Assembly (NCBI GenBank): GCA_041392805.1
Contig: JAWKLJ010000001.1
Span: 4,092,001 to 4,156,000 of the forward strand
DNA from: Saprospiraceae bacterium
Lineage (GTDB): Bacteria > Bacteroidota > Bacteroidia > Chitinophagales > Saprospiraceae
Reading direction: 5' to 3'
DNA length: 64,000 nucleotides
A program made the position numbers and the translations under genes. Positions 27,325-36,002 of this stretch are shown one piece after another. Position 1 is the stretch's first letter, and each line of letters starts with the position of its first letter. Below the pieces are notes generated by a model that did no database searches, had not been told where the DNA came from, and saw only the letters and a list, made by a program, of their open reading frames with translations.

Positions 27325-27341
27325 TGTGACAAAAAATCACA
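27325..27341 (-). promoter_or_regulatory. candidate ECF41 -35 element TGTCACA within an inverted repeat
   Basis: On the minus strand 27331-27325 reads TGTCACA, the -35 core known for ECF41 promoters, 79 bp before the epimerase start. A clear CGTC -10 at the reported ~16-bp spacing is missing; CGTC occurs only 9 bp away. The same stretch is a TGTGA-N7-TCACA inverted repeat that includes the sigma stop codon. Confidence 0.4.
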
Positions 27342-28167
27342 TAAAAGTTAATTTATCTGGATTGACAATCGCAAAAATACGACTAATTTGAGCCGTATCC
27401 TCCCTAGTGGAAAGAACCCAAACCAAGAGACACTTCTCTCCTTGAAAAAAGGCAAGGGCTGTTTGCGATAAAACCTTAGTAAATTTGACTTCCGGTACAA
27501 ATGGGGACAGACGGGAAATTTTAACCAAAAATTTGGCAACTTTTTCTCGACCAACAACAGGTAGCTTAGCCGTATGCACTTTTCCTCCGCCATCACTTAT
27601 CACTTTAATGTCTTCACTAAACAATTGTACTAAAGCATCTACATTACCTTCCAAAATATAGCGAATAAGCTGTTCGGCCAATTGCTTAGCTTGTTTCGAC
27701 GGAGAAGCACTGTTTGTATCTGATTGTATCTTTTTTTTACTCCGGGAAAAAAGCTGGCGCGTATTCTTTTCCGACAACTCCAGTGCCTCGGCTATTTCCT
27801 TATGGCTAAATCCCATGGCCTCTTTTAATACAAAAATGGCACGTTCAATGGGCGGCAGGCTTTCTATTAAACTAGCTAATTCATAATGGAGCAAATCCAC
27901 TGTTTCTATACTGGCTGGACCGTTAATGAAGGGCTCTGGTAGCCATGGGCCAGGATAGGTGGTACGATTTTGTTTTTTGGCTATATTCAGGCAATGGTTC
28001 ACAGTCGCTTTCAAATAATAGGATTTTGGTGCATCAATCGGGAATTGGTTTTCTAGGAATTTAAGTTGCATGTCTTGCAATATATCCTGTGCACTGGCAT
28101 AGCTACCAAGCATATTATAGGCAAGCGAAAAAATCAGGGACTGGTAAGGAATTTGGCTATTCGGCAT
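27337..28167 (-). CDS. ECF41-type sigma factor with fused SnoaL-like regulatory domain
   Basis: 276 aa. Regions sigma2 (about 8-70) and sigma4 (about 95-150, helix-turn-helix SHKEIAEALELSEKNTRQLFSR) are followed by a C-terminal NTF2/SnoaL-like domain. All three ECF41 signatures are visible: WLPEP at 75-79 in the sigma2-sigma4 linker, DGGGK at 192-196, and NPDKL at 269-273. In this group the C-terminal extension replaces an anti-sigma factor and both inhibits and enables activity. The downstream epimerase is its expected regulon member. Confidence 0.95.
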   Translation of the reverse strand: MPNSQIPYQSLIFSLAYNMLGSYASAQDILQDMQLKFLENQFPIDAPKSYYLKATVNHCLNIAKKQNRTTYPGPWLPEPFINGPASIETVDLLHYELASLIESLPPIERAIFVLKEAMGFSHKEIAEALELSEKNTRQLFSRSKKKIQSDTNSASPSKQAKQLAEQLIRYILEGNVDALVQLFSEDIKVISDGGGKVHTAKLPVVGREKVAKFLVKISRLSPFVPEVKFTKVLSQTALAFFQGEKCLLVWVLSTREDTAQISRIFAIVNPDKLTFM

Positions 28168-28344
28168 GGGTATTCACCTGTTTACTTTAGAGACTAATAT
28201 TAAGTCTTTTGAACAAAAAAGGCAATTCGTCTTCTTTATAAGCGCTTGATAAAACTAAAACATGTTCTAATTAAATCTGTTTTTCTTGGGAGGTATGAAA
28301 AAGATTTTACATATTCGTACCCTCACAAAAAAAAGACATAACAC

Positions 28345-29526
28345 ATGAAAGAGGCTGTAATTGTTTCCACCGCTCGAACGGGTATCGGCAAAGCATACCG
28401 TGGTGTGTTTAATAATACGAATTCGCCTACTTTGGGTGGATGGGCTATCCGTGAGGCGGTTGCCCGCGCTGGTATAGATCCAGCAGAGGTGGACGATGTC
28501 ATTATGGGCTGTGCTTTACCGCAAGGCAGCAGCAGCCCGAATATTGGCCGATTGACAGCCTTGGCGGGAGGCTTACCAGTAACGGTCTCTGGCATGACCA
28601 TCGATCGCCAGTGTTCTTCTGGGATGATGGCAATTGCTACGGCTGCCAAGCAAATCTTGCATGATGGAATGAAGGTAGTAATTGGCGGTGGACTGGACTC
28701 CATTAGTCTCGTCCAAAATGAACATATGAACACCTATCGAATGTTGGATCGAAGCTTGATTGCCAGGCACAAGGATGTTTATATGCCTATGTTGCAAACG
28801 GCCGAAATTGTGGCCAAACGCTATGGAATTAGCCGGGAAGCGCAAGATGAATATGGTTTTCAAAGCCAGCAAAGAACAGCTGCAGCTCAGGTTGCCGGAA
28901 AATTTGACCAGGAAATTGTCCCCGTTACGGCAACGATGGGCGTCATGGATAAAGTGACCAAAGAAATTAGTTTTCATGAAGTTACGCTTTCTAAAGATGA
29001 GGGTAATCGACCAGATACTACACTGGAAGGCTTAAGCGGTTTGCGGTTGGTCAACGAGGGCGGGACCATTACAGCAGGGAATGCCAGCCAACTCTCTGAT
29101 GCCGCTTCTGCTTGTGTACTGATGGATAGCCAATTGGCTGAGCAAAGAGGCTTGGAACCCCTAGGTGCTTACCGTGGCATAGCCGTGGCGGGCTGCGAGC
29201 CTGATGAAATGGGCATCGGCCCTGTTTTTGCAGTGCCTAAATTGCTCAAACAGCATGGCCTTACGGTAGATGATATTGGGTTGTGGGAGTTGAATGAGGC
29301 CTTTGCAGTGCAAGTCATCTATTGCCGAGATCAGTTAGGTATTCCGAATGATTTATTGAATGTAAATGGTGGGGCGATTTCTATCGGCCATCCTTATGGC
29401 ATGACAGGTTCCCGTATGGTCGGTCACGCCCTCATTGAAGGCAAACGCCGTGGGGCCAAATATGTCGTTTGTACCATGTGTGTTGGTGGCGGAATGGGTG
29501 CTGCCGGACTCTTTGAGGTTTATTAA
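28345..29526 (+). CDS. acetyl-CoA acyltransferase (thiolase)
   Basis: 393 aa, standard thiolase length. The acylated Cys lies in MTIDRQCSSGMMAIA (about residue 92), the catalytic His in NGGAISIGHPYGMTGSRM (about 350) and the second Cys in CTMCVGGGMGAAG (about 380). It condenses or cleaves 3-ketoacyl-CoA. First gene of a four-gene plus-strand unit with a histidine phosphatase (14 bp), an APH-type kinase and a class V aminotransferase; the first three suggest acyl-CoA degradation. Confidence 0.92.
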   Translation: MKEAVIVSTARTGIGKAYRGVFNNTNSPTLGGWAIREAVARAGIDPAEVDDVIMGCALPQGSSSPNIGRLTALAGGLPVTVSGMTIDRQCSSGMMAIATAAKQILHDGMKVVIGGGLDSISLVQNEHMNTYRMLDRSLIARHKDVYMPMLQTAEIVAKRYGISREAQDEYGFQSQQRTAAAQVAGKFDQEIVPVTATMGVMDKVTKEISFHEVTLSKDEGNRPDTTLEGLSGLRLVNEGGTITAGNASQLSDAASACVLMDSQLAEQRGLEPLGAYRGIAVAGCEPDEMGIGPVFAVPKLLKQHGLTVDDIGLWELNEAFAVQVIYCRDQLGIPNDLLNVNGGAISIGHPYGMTGSRMVGHALIEGKRRGAKYVVCTMCVGGGMGAAGLFEVY

Positions 29527-29540
29527 ATGATACAAATTTA

Positions 29541-30260
29541 ATGAGCAAACTCATTCTCATACGCCATGCCCAGGCTTCCTTTATGAAGGCCAATTATGAT
29601 AAATTGTCTCCGCTAGGAGAACAACAATCGCGTATTTTAGGGGAGTACCTGGCGGATAAGGAAGCTATTTTTGACCGGATTTATATTGGTCCATTGAGGC
29701 GACATTGGCAGACGGCAGAAGGGGTTAAAGCCGTATATCAAAAAAGAGGCTTACCATGGGCAGACCCCATTAAACTGGATACCCTGGATGAACACAAAGG
29801 GATGGAAGTCATGGCTGCACTTTTACCTGATTTGATAACAGAATATGAGCAATTAAAAGCCTGGGCAGCCCAAGCGACTGCCTACCCTTCCACTGCCCGC
29901 AAATATCAGCTGCTAATGTTCAATTACGTGATGAAGTTGTGGGCAAATGGAGAAGTAGATGGTAGTGCTTATGGCTTGGGGCCCTGGTCGCATTTCAGGG
30001 CGCAGGTGAATGCCGGGATGGAGCAGATTTTATCCGAAAATGAAAGCGGTGTGACCGTCGCTGCTTTTACCTCAGGGGGGACCATGTCGGCCGCAGTAGC
30101 TTATGCGCTGCAAATGGAGGCGGAGGAGAAAGTGATCGAATTAAACGGAATTATTCAAAATACCGCCATGTCTACCTTTTTATTCTCAAAAGATCGTCTT
30201 ACATTAAAGTCCTTTAATGAGTTGCCGCACCTGGAAGACAAGCTGGTGACTTATGTTTAA
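29541..30260 (+). CDS. histidine phosphatase family protein
   Basis: 239 aa. Branch-1 phosphoglycerate-mutase fold with the LIRHAQAS motif at residues 6-13 (catalytic His), Arg in PLRRHWQTAEG and Glu in DTLDEHKGMEV. The second catalytic histidine is not obvious: the usual position reads VAAFTSGGTMSA, where SGGT replaces SHG. It may therefore be a weak or altered phosphatase. Position between thiolase and kinase suggests action on the same acyl-CoA route. Confidence 0.8.
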   Translation: MSKLILIRHAQASFMKANYDKLSPLGEQQSRILGEYLADKEAIFDRIYIGPLRRHWQTAEGVKAVYQKRGLPWADPIKLDTLDEHKGMEVMAALLPDLITEYEQLKAWAAQATAYPSTARKYQLLMFNYVMKLWANGEVDGSAYGLGPWSHFRAQVNAGMEQILSENESGVTVAAFTSGGTMSAAVAYALQMEAEEKVIELNGIIQNTAMSTFLFSKDRLTLKSFNELPHLEDKLVTYV

Positions 30261-30293
30261 GGGCATCGCTCTTTAGCGTCTCAATCTAGCAAT

Positions 30294-31376
30294 ATGGCAA
30301 ATAACTGGAACGATCAGGCACGACAAGTAAGAGTAGGGGAGGAATTGAATGTGGCTACCTTGGAGCCATACTTGCAGAAGGCACTAAGGATGCCTGCTGC
30401 TGAACTCATAGTTGAGCAATTTCCTGGCGGTTTTTCTAATCTTACTTACCTCATTCGACTGGGCGAAAAGGGCTTTGTCTTGCGTCGTCCACCCTTTGGG
30501 GCCAAGATCAAGTCAGCCCATGACATGGGAAGAGAGTATAAGATTCTTCATGCTTTATCCCAATCCTATTCCAAGGCGCCCAAACCCTTGCTTTACACCG
30601 AGGACGAAAGCATTATTGGTGCTCCGTTTTATTTAATGGAACGCGTGGAGGGGATCATTTTGCGCCCCAAAATGCCCAAAGAAATGGCGCCTGATCCAGC
30701 GACCATGTACGGGATTGCCGTTTCTTTAATCGATACATTTGCCGATTTGCACGCTGTAGACTATAAAGCCGTAGGACTGGGAGATTTAGGGAAGCCAGAA
30801 GGGTATGTAGAACGGCAAGTCAGTGGATGGACCAATCGGTATTTCAAGTCGAAAACGGATGATACTCCGGAGATAGAATCAGTGGCGAAATGGCTAGCCG
30901 AAAACCAACCCGGTGAATCGAGCGTTGCCCTCATTCACAATGATTTCAAATATGACAATGTGGTATTGGACGCGAATGATTGGACCAATATCATTGCTGT
31001 GCTGGACTGGGAAATGTCTACCATTGGAGATCCTTTAATGGACTTTGGAACCACCCTGGGGTATTGGGTGACAGCAAATGATCCCGATTGGCTGCATATG
31101 CTGGCGCTTAGTCCTACCATGCTACCAGGAAACCCAAACAGGGCCGAGGTAGTCAGGCTATATGCCACAAAAAGTGGAAAAGATTTGAGTAACGTCGTCT
31201 TCTATTATGTCTATGGTTTATTTAAAATAGCCGTCATCGTCCAGCAGATTTATTACCGCTATAAGCATGGATTTACCCAGGATCAGCGGTTTGCTCACCT
31301 CAATCAGGTGGTGAAAGGACTTGGAGTAATGGCTCAATCCGCCATTCGAAAAAAGGATATTGATAACCTTTTTTAA
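30294..31376 (+). CDS. APH-type phosphotransferase (ACAD10/11 N-domain-like)
   Basis: 360 aa. Protein-kinase-like aminoglycoside phosphotransferase fold: NLTYLIRLGEKGFVLRRPP (Lys/Arg in the ATP lobe), catalytic LIHNDFKYDNVVLD and the metal-binding VLDWEMSTIGDPLMD. This subgroup matches the N-terminal kinase part of ACAD10/ACAD11 and bacterial LvaA, which phosphorylate 4-hydroxyacyl-CoA for removal of the hydroxyl by a dehydrogenase. Adjacent thiolase supports fatty- or hydroxy-acid catabolism; no acyl-CoA dehydrogenase is in the window. Confidence 0.85.
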   Translation: MANNWNDQARQVRVGEELNVATLEPYLQKALRMPAAELIVEQFPGGFSNLTYLIRLGEKGFVLRRPPFGAKIKSAHDMGREYKILHALSQSYSKAPKPLLYTEDESIIGAPFYLMERVEGIILRPKMPKEMAPDPATMYGIAVSLIDTFADLHAVDYKAVGLGDLGKPEGYVERQVSGWTNRYFKSKTDDTPEIESVAKWLAENQPGESSVALIHNDFKYDNVVLDANDWTNIIAVLDWEMSTIGDPLMDFGTTLGYWVTANDPDWLHMLALSPTMLPGNPNRAEVVRLYATKSGKDLSNVVFYYVYGLFKIAVIVQQIYYRYKHGFTQDQRFAHLNQVVKGLGVMAQSAIRKKDIDNLF

Positions 31377-31387
31377 TATTCATTTAT

Positions 31388-31395
31388 TACTTTTG
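31388..31395 (+). promoter_or_regulatory. candidate -7 promoter box before the aminotransferase
   Basis: TACTTTTG fits TAnnTTTG and lies 29 bp before the ATG at 31425, so the aminotransferase may have its own start in addition to read-through from the kinase gene. No clear TTG at -33. Confidence 0.35.
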
Positions 31396-31424
31396 AAGAC
31401 TTTATAAGGATCAAATCATAACGA

Positions 31425-32537
31425 ATGCCACAAATACCAGAACTCAACACCAGTAAGCGAATTTTGATGGGCCCAGGTCCCAGTGATGTACACCCAAGGG
31501 TGCTAAAAGCCATGGCGACGCCACTGATCGGCCACCTCGACCCCGAATTTGTGACCATTATGGACGAAATCAAGATGATGGCGCAAACGACTTTTCAAAC
31601 CAAGAACCATTTGACATTTGTCGTTTCTGCCCCAGGAAGTGCAGGGATGGAAACCTGTTTGGTTAACCTTTTGGAACCTGGAGATGAAGCGGTCATTTGC
31701 ACCCACGGGGTATTTGGAGGGCGGATGGCGGATATCGCAGCACGTTGTGGCGCCAAGGTGATTAACGTAGATGCACCTTGGGGAGAAGCGATAGACCCGC
31801 AACAAGTCAAAGCGGCATTAGAACAATGCTCGCCGAAATTAGTAGCGATTGTACATGCTGAAACCTCCACTGGTGTACTCCAGCCCTTAGAGGAAATTAG
31901 CCGGATGGTACATGATGCCGGTGCACTTTTTGTGGTTGATGCCGTCACCTCCTACTGCGGGGCGGAGCTGAAAGTGGATGAATGGGGAATTGACGCCATT
32001 TATTCGGGCACCCAGAAGTGTTTGAGTGCTCCTCCAGGCTTATCTCCTGTCTCCTTTAGTGATCGTGCTGTGGCCGTGTTGGATAATCGCAAAACAAAGG
32101 TTCAAAGTTGGTTTCTTGACCTTAGCCTGGTGAAAAACTATTGGGCCGGTGCTAAGCGGGCTTATCACCATACGGCGCCAGTGTCAGCCATGTATGCCCT
32201 CCGTGAAGCCTACCGATTGGTTTTGGAGGAAGGACTTGATAACCGCTTTGCCCGTCATCGGAGAAACCATGAGCTGCTGAAAACGGGCTTGGAGTCGCTT
32301 GGTTTTGAATTCCTGGTTGCGCCTGGATTACGCCTGCCCATGCTCAATGCGGTCAAAGTACCAAAAGGAATCGATGAGGCCGTCATTCGAAGACGGTTAT
32401 TGGATGAATACGATATCGAGGTAGGGGGCGGTTTGGGCAAATTTGCCGGAGAAATCTGGCGAATTGGTCTCATGGGCGAAAGTAGCTCACCCAACCATGT
32501 TAATGTATTGACCGCGGCTTTGCGGGATTTGTTGTAA
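31425..32537 (+). CDS. alanine-glyoxylate/serine-pyruvate-type aminotransferase (class V PLP)
   Basis: 370 aa. Fold-type I class V enzyme: N-terminal MGPGPSDVHPRVL, then HAETSTGVLQPL, DAVTSYCGAEL (PLP-binding Asp) and the Schiff-base lysine in YSGTQKCLSAPPGLSP near residue 195; C-terminal GKFAGEIWRIGLMG holds the carboxylate-binding Arg. It likely transfers an amino group between alanine or serine and glyoxylate or hydroxypyruvate. Follows the kinase gene by 48 bp. Confidence 0.9.
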   Translation: MPQIPELNTSKRILMGPGPSDVHPRVLKAMATPLIGHLDPEFVTIMDEIKMMAQTTFQTKNHLTFVVSAPGSAGMETCLVNLLEPGDEAVICTHGVFGGRMADIAARCGAKVINVDAPWGEAIDPQQVKAALEQCSPKLVAIVHAETSTGVLQPLEEISRMVHDAGALFVVDAVTSYCGAELKVDEWGIDAIYSGTQKCLSAPPGLSPVSFSDRAVAVLDNRKTKVQSWFLDLSLVKNYWAGAKRAYHHTAPVSAMYALREAYRLVLEEGLDNRFARHRRNHELLKTGLESLGFEFLVAPGLRLPMLNAVKVPKGIDEAVIRRRLLDEYDIEVGGGLGKFAGEIWRIGLMGESSSPNHVNVLTAALRDLL

Positions 32538-32614
32538 AGAGGGAGAGGGGACAGAGGGGAGACAAGTCCAGACCAACCAGGGCTCTCTCTCCTCTGACTT
32601 CTCTCCTCTCTCTT
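32537..32614 (+). terminator. purine/pyrimidine hairpin after the aminotransferase
   Basis: A purine-only arm (about 32537-32562, GAGGGAGAGGGGACAGAGG) faces a pyrimidine-only arm (about 32584-32614, CTCTCTCCTCTGACTTCTC), pairing with few mismatches. It starts at the stop codon and ends before TTGTTC, so it is probably the operon terminator; the strand asymmetry is striking. Confidence 0.55.
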
Positions 32615-32738
32615 GTTCAAAAACAATACAATTACGGTTGTTTTCCGAAGGATTGCTACCATTTATCGAAAACTAACATCACGCTTTTCCGAGGGGCGTA
32701 AATTTGTAGACACGTTAAAGTCTGTTAAACCCCGAAGT

Positions 32739-34775
32739 ATGCGTCATTCCTATTTTAAAATCAGTCATCGTCAATTGGGTGTCCATTTTCAAAGTATTAT
32801 TCAAAAGTATTGGGCGTGCAAATCCGTGCGTGTTTTATGTTTTGGGTTACTATTAGTGGCATTTGGCAGTCTTAGCCATACCAGGTCTTTTCATGCTCCT
32901 TATGATTTTCAAGGAAAAGTGATAGGTAGCCGGTCAACCGATTCGTTGGCTTTGGTTGGACTAGCGAAAGTGACAAATGGTGATGCATGGGCTATCAAAT
33001 GGGATTTTTCGCAACCCTTGGACACTTGGTTTGGGGTGAGTTTGAACCCCTATGGACGAGTCAAATGTTTGGACTTAGATGGGGAGCCAGATTGTACCTC
33101 CGCAAAAAAAGGAGGGAATAAGCTAAAGGGGATGATGCCTGATTTGGATTTACCTTATTTAGAGCATCTTTTCTTATCAGGGAACCAGTTAACTGGTCAA
33201 ATTCCCGATTTTTCAAAAATGCCGTTTCTCCTTACATTGCAATTGTCTTGCAATAAATTCATAGATACGATTCCCGATTTTTCCAACTTCAAAAGACTTG
33301 TTTCGTTAGAATTAGACTATAACAAACTCAGTGGCCAAGTACCGGCTTTTACGCATTTGTTGAATCTGGAGAATATCTATGTTTCGAATAACAAATTGAC
33401 GGGGCCACTTCCCTTGTTTAGGCACTCTTCCATTTTAAAACGACTTTATGTACAGGGGAATCAATTAAGCGGCACTTTGCCCTTGCTGAATAGTCTGCCC
33501 AAACTACAACGATTTATAGCATTTGACAATCATTTTGAGGGAAGTATACCCGATGTACATATGCTGATACATTTAACCCATCTCAATCTCGCTGGCAACC
33601 AATTGTCTGGCGAAATTCCACCCTTTGATGGGTTGGTACAGCTGCGGTCCATTGTATTGGCAGACAATCAATTAGAAGGCGCCATTCCCGAACTAGCGGG
33701 GATGACCAATCTCATTGAAATCAATTTATCGAATAATCACTTATCTGGTGGAATTCCTGATTTTTCAGGAAAAACCCAGCTACGCTCACTCCTTTTGGCT
33801 GGAAACCAATTGAGTGACTGTCCAGTCCTGCGAGATATGCCACAACTCAATCAGTGTGCATTACAAGAGAATGCACTTGATTTTTCCGATTTAGTACCGA
33901 ACCAAAAATGGCTGCAAGGGCTGGACACTTATAAAAATCAGGCTAACCAAAAGAAAGATTCCATTCTGGTATTGCCACAGGGCAGGGAAATTAGGATCAG
34001 TGCCATTCCCTACAAGGAACTCGATTCGAACACCTATACTTGGTACAAAAATGGAACGCCATTTGCGGAAATAAAAGGCGAAAATAGCCTTAATGTCCGG
34101 CTTTCTTGGGTAGAGCAGCAAGCTACATACTATTGTGAGATCACCAATGATGCCTTGCCAGGGCTGGTATACAAAACAGGCGTCTTTATCCTTCAATCGG
34201 ATAAATTAGAAGGGCCAATAGCCCTGGCACCTTTAGCCTTTGATGATGACTTGACCTTCAGCAGTCTCCAGGAAACCTATGAAATCAATCTGCTGGCCAA
34301 CGATCAAATGAATGGCACTGCGGAGTGGGCAATCCACTTGCTCAGCCGTCCTGACCTTGGAACGGTTGAACTTTTGACGCAGGGTCGCCTCGCTTTTCAT
34401 GCACCAAAAGACTTTGTAGGAACGGTAGCATTTGAATATGAATTATGTAATACGGAGGGTGACAATCTTTGCAATGTTGCTTTTGTCAACATCGATATAC
34501 AAGCCGAAGTGGCCACTCAGGATTCAACACCAGAAGCCGACTTTGATGAACTCTTACTCTATCCGAATCCCGCCATCAATGAAGTTAACCTCAGCACCAA
34601 AAATGGTCTTAGCCTCGAACAAGTCAGTGTTTTCAACCTGGCTGGGCAAAAAGTAATGGAAGCACCGGTATTAGCCGGGCAAATAAGCGTAGGCTTGTTG
34701 CCCGCTGGCAATTACTTTCTGGAGGCGCGCAGTGGTCAAAAAACACTAGTAGAACAGTTGGTTATCGTGAAGTAA
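32739..34775 (+). CDS. T9SS-secreted leucine-rich-repeat protein
   Basis: 678 aa from the ATG at 32739; a signal-anchor/signal stretch follows (VRVLCFGLLLVAFGSLSHT). An N-terminal cap (DAWAIKWDFSQPLDTWFG) precedes about ten plant-type LRRs of the form LxxLxLxxNxLxGxIPxF (about 130-390). An Ig-like segment (about 430-500) and a cadherin/VCBS-like beta domain (about 510-600) follow. The last ~75 residues are a type A sorting domain for the type IX system (LYPNPAINEVNLS ... VFNLAGQKVME ... LPAGNYFLEA). It is therefore exported and probably attached to the surface; LRRs imply protein or glycan binding. Confidence 0.9.
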   Translation: MRHSYFKISHRQLGVHFQSIIQKYWACKSVRVLCFGLLLVAFGSLSHTRSFHAPYDFQGKVIGSRSTDSLALVGLAKVTNGDAWAIKWDFSQPLDTWFGVSLNPYGRVKCLDLDGEPDCTSAKKGGNKLKGMMPDLDLPYLEHLFLSGNQLTGQIPDFSKMPFLLTLQLSCNKFIDTIPDFSNFKRLVSLELDYNKLSGQVPAFTHLLNLENIYVSNNKLTGPLPLFRHSSILKRLYVQGNQLSGTLPLLNSLPKLQRFIAFDNHFEGSIPDVHMLIHLTHLNLAGNQLSGEIPPFDGLVQLRSIVLADNQLEGAIPELAGMTNLIEINLSNNHLSGGIPDFSGKTQLRSLLLAGNQLSDCPVLRDMPQLNQCALQENALDFSDLVPNQKWLQGLDTYKNQANQKKDSILVLPQGREIRISAIPYKELDSNTYTWYKNGTPFAEIKGENSLNVRLSWVEQQATYYCEITNDALPGLVYKTGVFILQSDKLEGPIALAPLAFDDDLTFSSLQETYEINLLANDQMNGTAEWAIHLLSRPDLGTVELLTQGRLAFHAPKDFVGTVAFEYELCNTEGDNLCNVAFVNIDIQAEVATQDSTPEADFDELLLYPNPAINEVNLSTKNGLSLEQVSVFNLAGQKVMEAPVLAGQISVGLLPAGNYFLEARSGQKTLVEQLVIVK

Positions 34776-34885
34776 AAAACCGCTGTTTAAAGGACTTCAC
34801 TCATCTGTGCGCACAAAACGAGCACCATAAGCCTGCATGCTAGTAAATAGAAGGTTGGTGATTTTCATTAGTCGGTGATTTTCCT

Positions 34886-34916
34886 CTAAAATAGAAAATC
34901 AAAAGTCTATTTTTAG
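34886..34916 (+). terminator. AT-rich hairpin downstream of the LRR gene
   Basis: CTAAAATAGA (34886-34895) pairs with TCTATTTTTAG (34906-34916) with one bulged base. It lies 110 bp after the stop. Just upstream GGTGATTTTC occurs twice in tandem (34856-34882). Confidence 0.4.
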
Positions 34917-34990
34917 ACAAAATTCAACACTTTTCTGATTATTTTGCGTGTAATAAAGTACAAAACGCTGAGAAAATCAATTCAATTTGT

Positions 34991-35368
34991 ATGATAGATA
35001 TGATATCGACCGACCAAGCACCCACTCCTGGTGGGCATTATGCTCAGGCAGTCACTTGGAATGGCCTGATCTTTTTGGCGGGCCAATTACCGATAACACC
35101 AAGGGGCGAAAAGATCACGGGTAGTATTGAAGACCAAACCCATCAAGTATTGACCAATATGGAAAACATCTTACATGCAGCAGGAAGTGGGATGGATAAA
35201 GTATTAAAAACAACCGTTTATATTTCGGATATTGATTTGTGGGGAAAGGTGAATGCTATCTATACGACTTATTTTCCTCATCATAAGCCGGCTCGATCTA
35301 TTGTACCTGTAAGTACCTTGCACTATGGTTTTTTGATTGAAATGGAGGCGGTAGCGGTGCAGCAATAA
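34991..35368 (+). CDS. RidA family (YjgF/UK114) imine deaminase
   Basis: 125 aa, normal RidA length. GGHYAQAVTWNGLIFLAGQLPI, QTHQVLTNMENILHAAG and the catalytic Arg in HHKPARSIVPVS are present. RidA hydrolyses reactive enamine/imine intermediates released by PLP enzymes. It converges on the truncated sigma gene at 35439. Confidence 0.93.
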   Translation: MIDMISTDQAPTPGGHYAQAVTWNGLIFLAGQLPITPRGEKITGSIEDQTHQVLTNMENILHAAGSGMDKVLKTTVYISDIDLWGKVNAIYTTYFPHHKPARSIVPVSTLHYGFLIEMEAVAVQQ

Positions 35369-35438
35369 AGTCGTTCATTCAACGAAATTTTTCACAAAGA
35401 ACTCGACAGTTGGCCTATTTTCGGTTGAATTTAAAGCC

Positions 35439-35849
35439 CTATTTGGGTTGCCGTTTAGGCGGATCGATGGTGGTTTCGAAATGCTCTTTCTGGTCCTGAA
35501 AGAGCAGCAATTCTTCCTTATAGTCGCTGAGATTATAATCTTGGGTGGCATATTTCGCCATGAACAAATTTCCGCTTGCTTCTTTTTGTAAATTATCGAT
35601 CAACAGATTGCGGGTGATCATAAAGAGTTGGCTTTCAATTGACTTTTCGATTGTCAATTGCTGGCGTTTTTCCCATAATTTGACAAATAGTATTTGGGTC
35701 AGTTCTTGCGCATGTGCCGAGTCTCGAACATACCGTAATATGAAATTGAAGGCTTTATTGTGCATTGCCTGATAAACCTCTGCAAAAGCGGCTTCATCGT
35801 TTTCATGAAGCTGCTGTATTAAGCGTTGCATGAAAAGTGAGTTCCCCAT
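35439..35849 (-). pseudogene. ECF sigma factor remnant: region 2 only, region 4 missing
   Basis: 136 aa. Residues 1-95 are a good sigma2 domain (NDEAAFAEVYQAMHNKAFNFI, then AQELTQILFVKLWEKRQ, then ESQLFMITRNLLIDNL). The chain stops at TTIDPPKRQPK, just where region 4 should begin (the usual form is ID-QLPPKRQ-x-VF). The other frames downstream give no helix-turn-helix before the convergent RidA gene. Most likely the 3' part was deleted. An AAGTGT-N7-ACACTT palindrome lies 26 bp upstream of the start, so the gene once belonged, or still belongs, to the same regulon as the carbohydrate locus. Confidence 0.7.
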
Positions 35850-35872
35850 AAAGCGGCATTATATAAACCATG

Positions 35873-35895
35873 TTAAGTGTTAAATATACACTTAA
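35873..35895. promoter_or_regulatory. operator palindrome, copy A
   Basis: TTAAGTGT (35873-35880), 7 AT-only bases, ACACTTAA (35888-35895): a perfect 8-bp dyad. The same AAGTGT-N7-ACACTT core recurs at 38694 and 59623. It precedes the sigma remnant; a TATATAAT stretch follows about 10 bp further towards that gene. Confidence 0.75.
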
Positions 35896-35941
35896 TATAA
35901 TTGAAAAAAGCAGCCCGCCTCATTTTTTTTTGAAAGATGTG

Positions 35942-35990
35942 GCTATTTAGGAATGAGTTCCAAATAAAATATACATCTTGACTTGTTCTT
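35942..35990 (+). repeat. dispersed repeat, copy 1
   Basis: Plus-strand copy of the repeat at 11494-11542 (reverse, 4 mismatches in 49) and 59908-59949 (same strand, 1 mismatch in 42). The core is ACATCTTGACTTGTTCTT. It lies in the 340-bp gap 35850-36189, which otherwise holds operator copy A and the hairpin element at 36003. Confidence 0.75.
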
Positions 35991-36002
35991 AGTGTATAGA
36001 GA

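Noticed and set aside
27325..27341. CRP/FNR-type site TGTGA-N7-TCACA
   Set aside because: The canonical spacing is 6 and the site overlaps a stop codon; the ECF41 -35 reading explains the TGTCACA better.
32613..32738. Upstream TTG start for the LRR protein
   Set aside because: It would place 42 basic, non-signal residues before the signal peptide and overlaps the hairpin; the ATG at 32739 is preferred.
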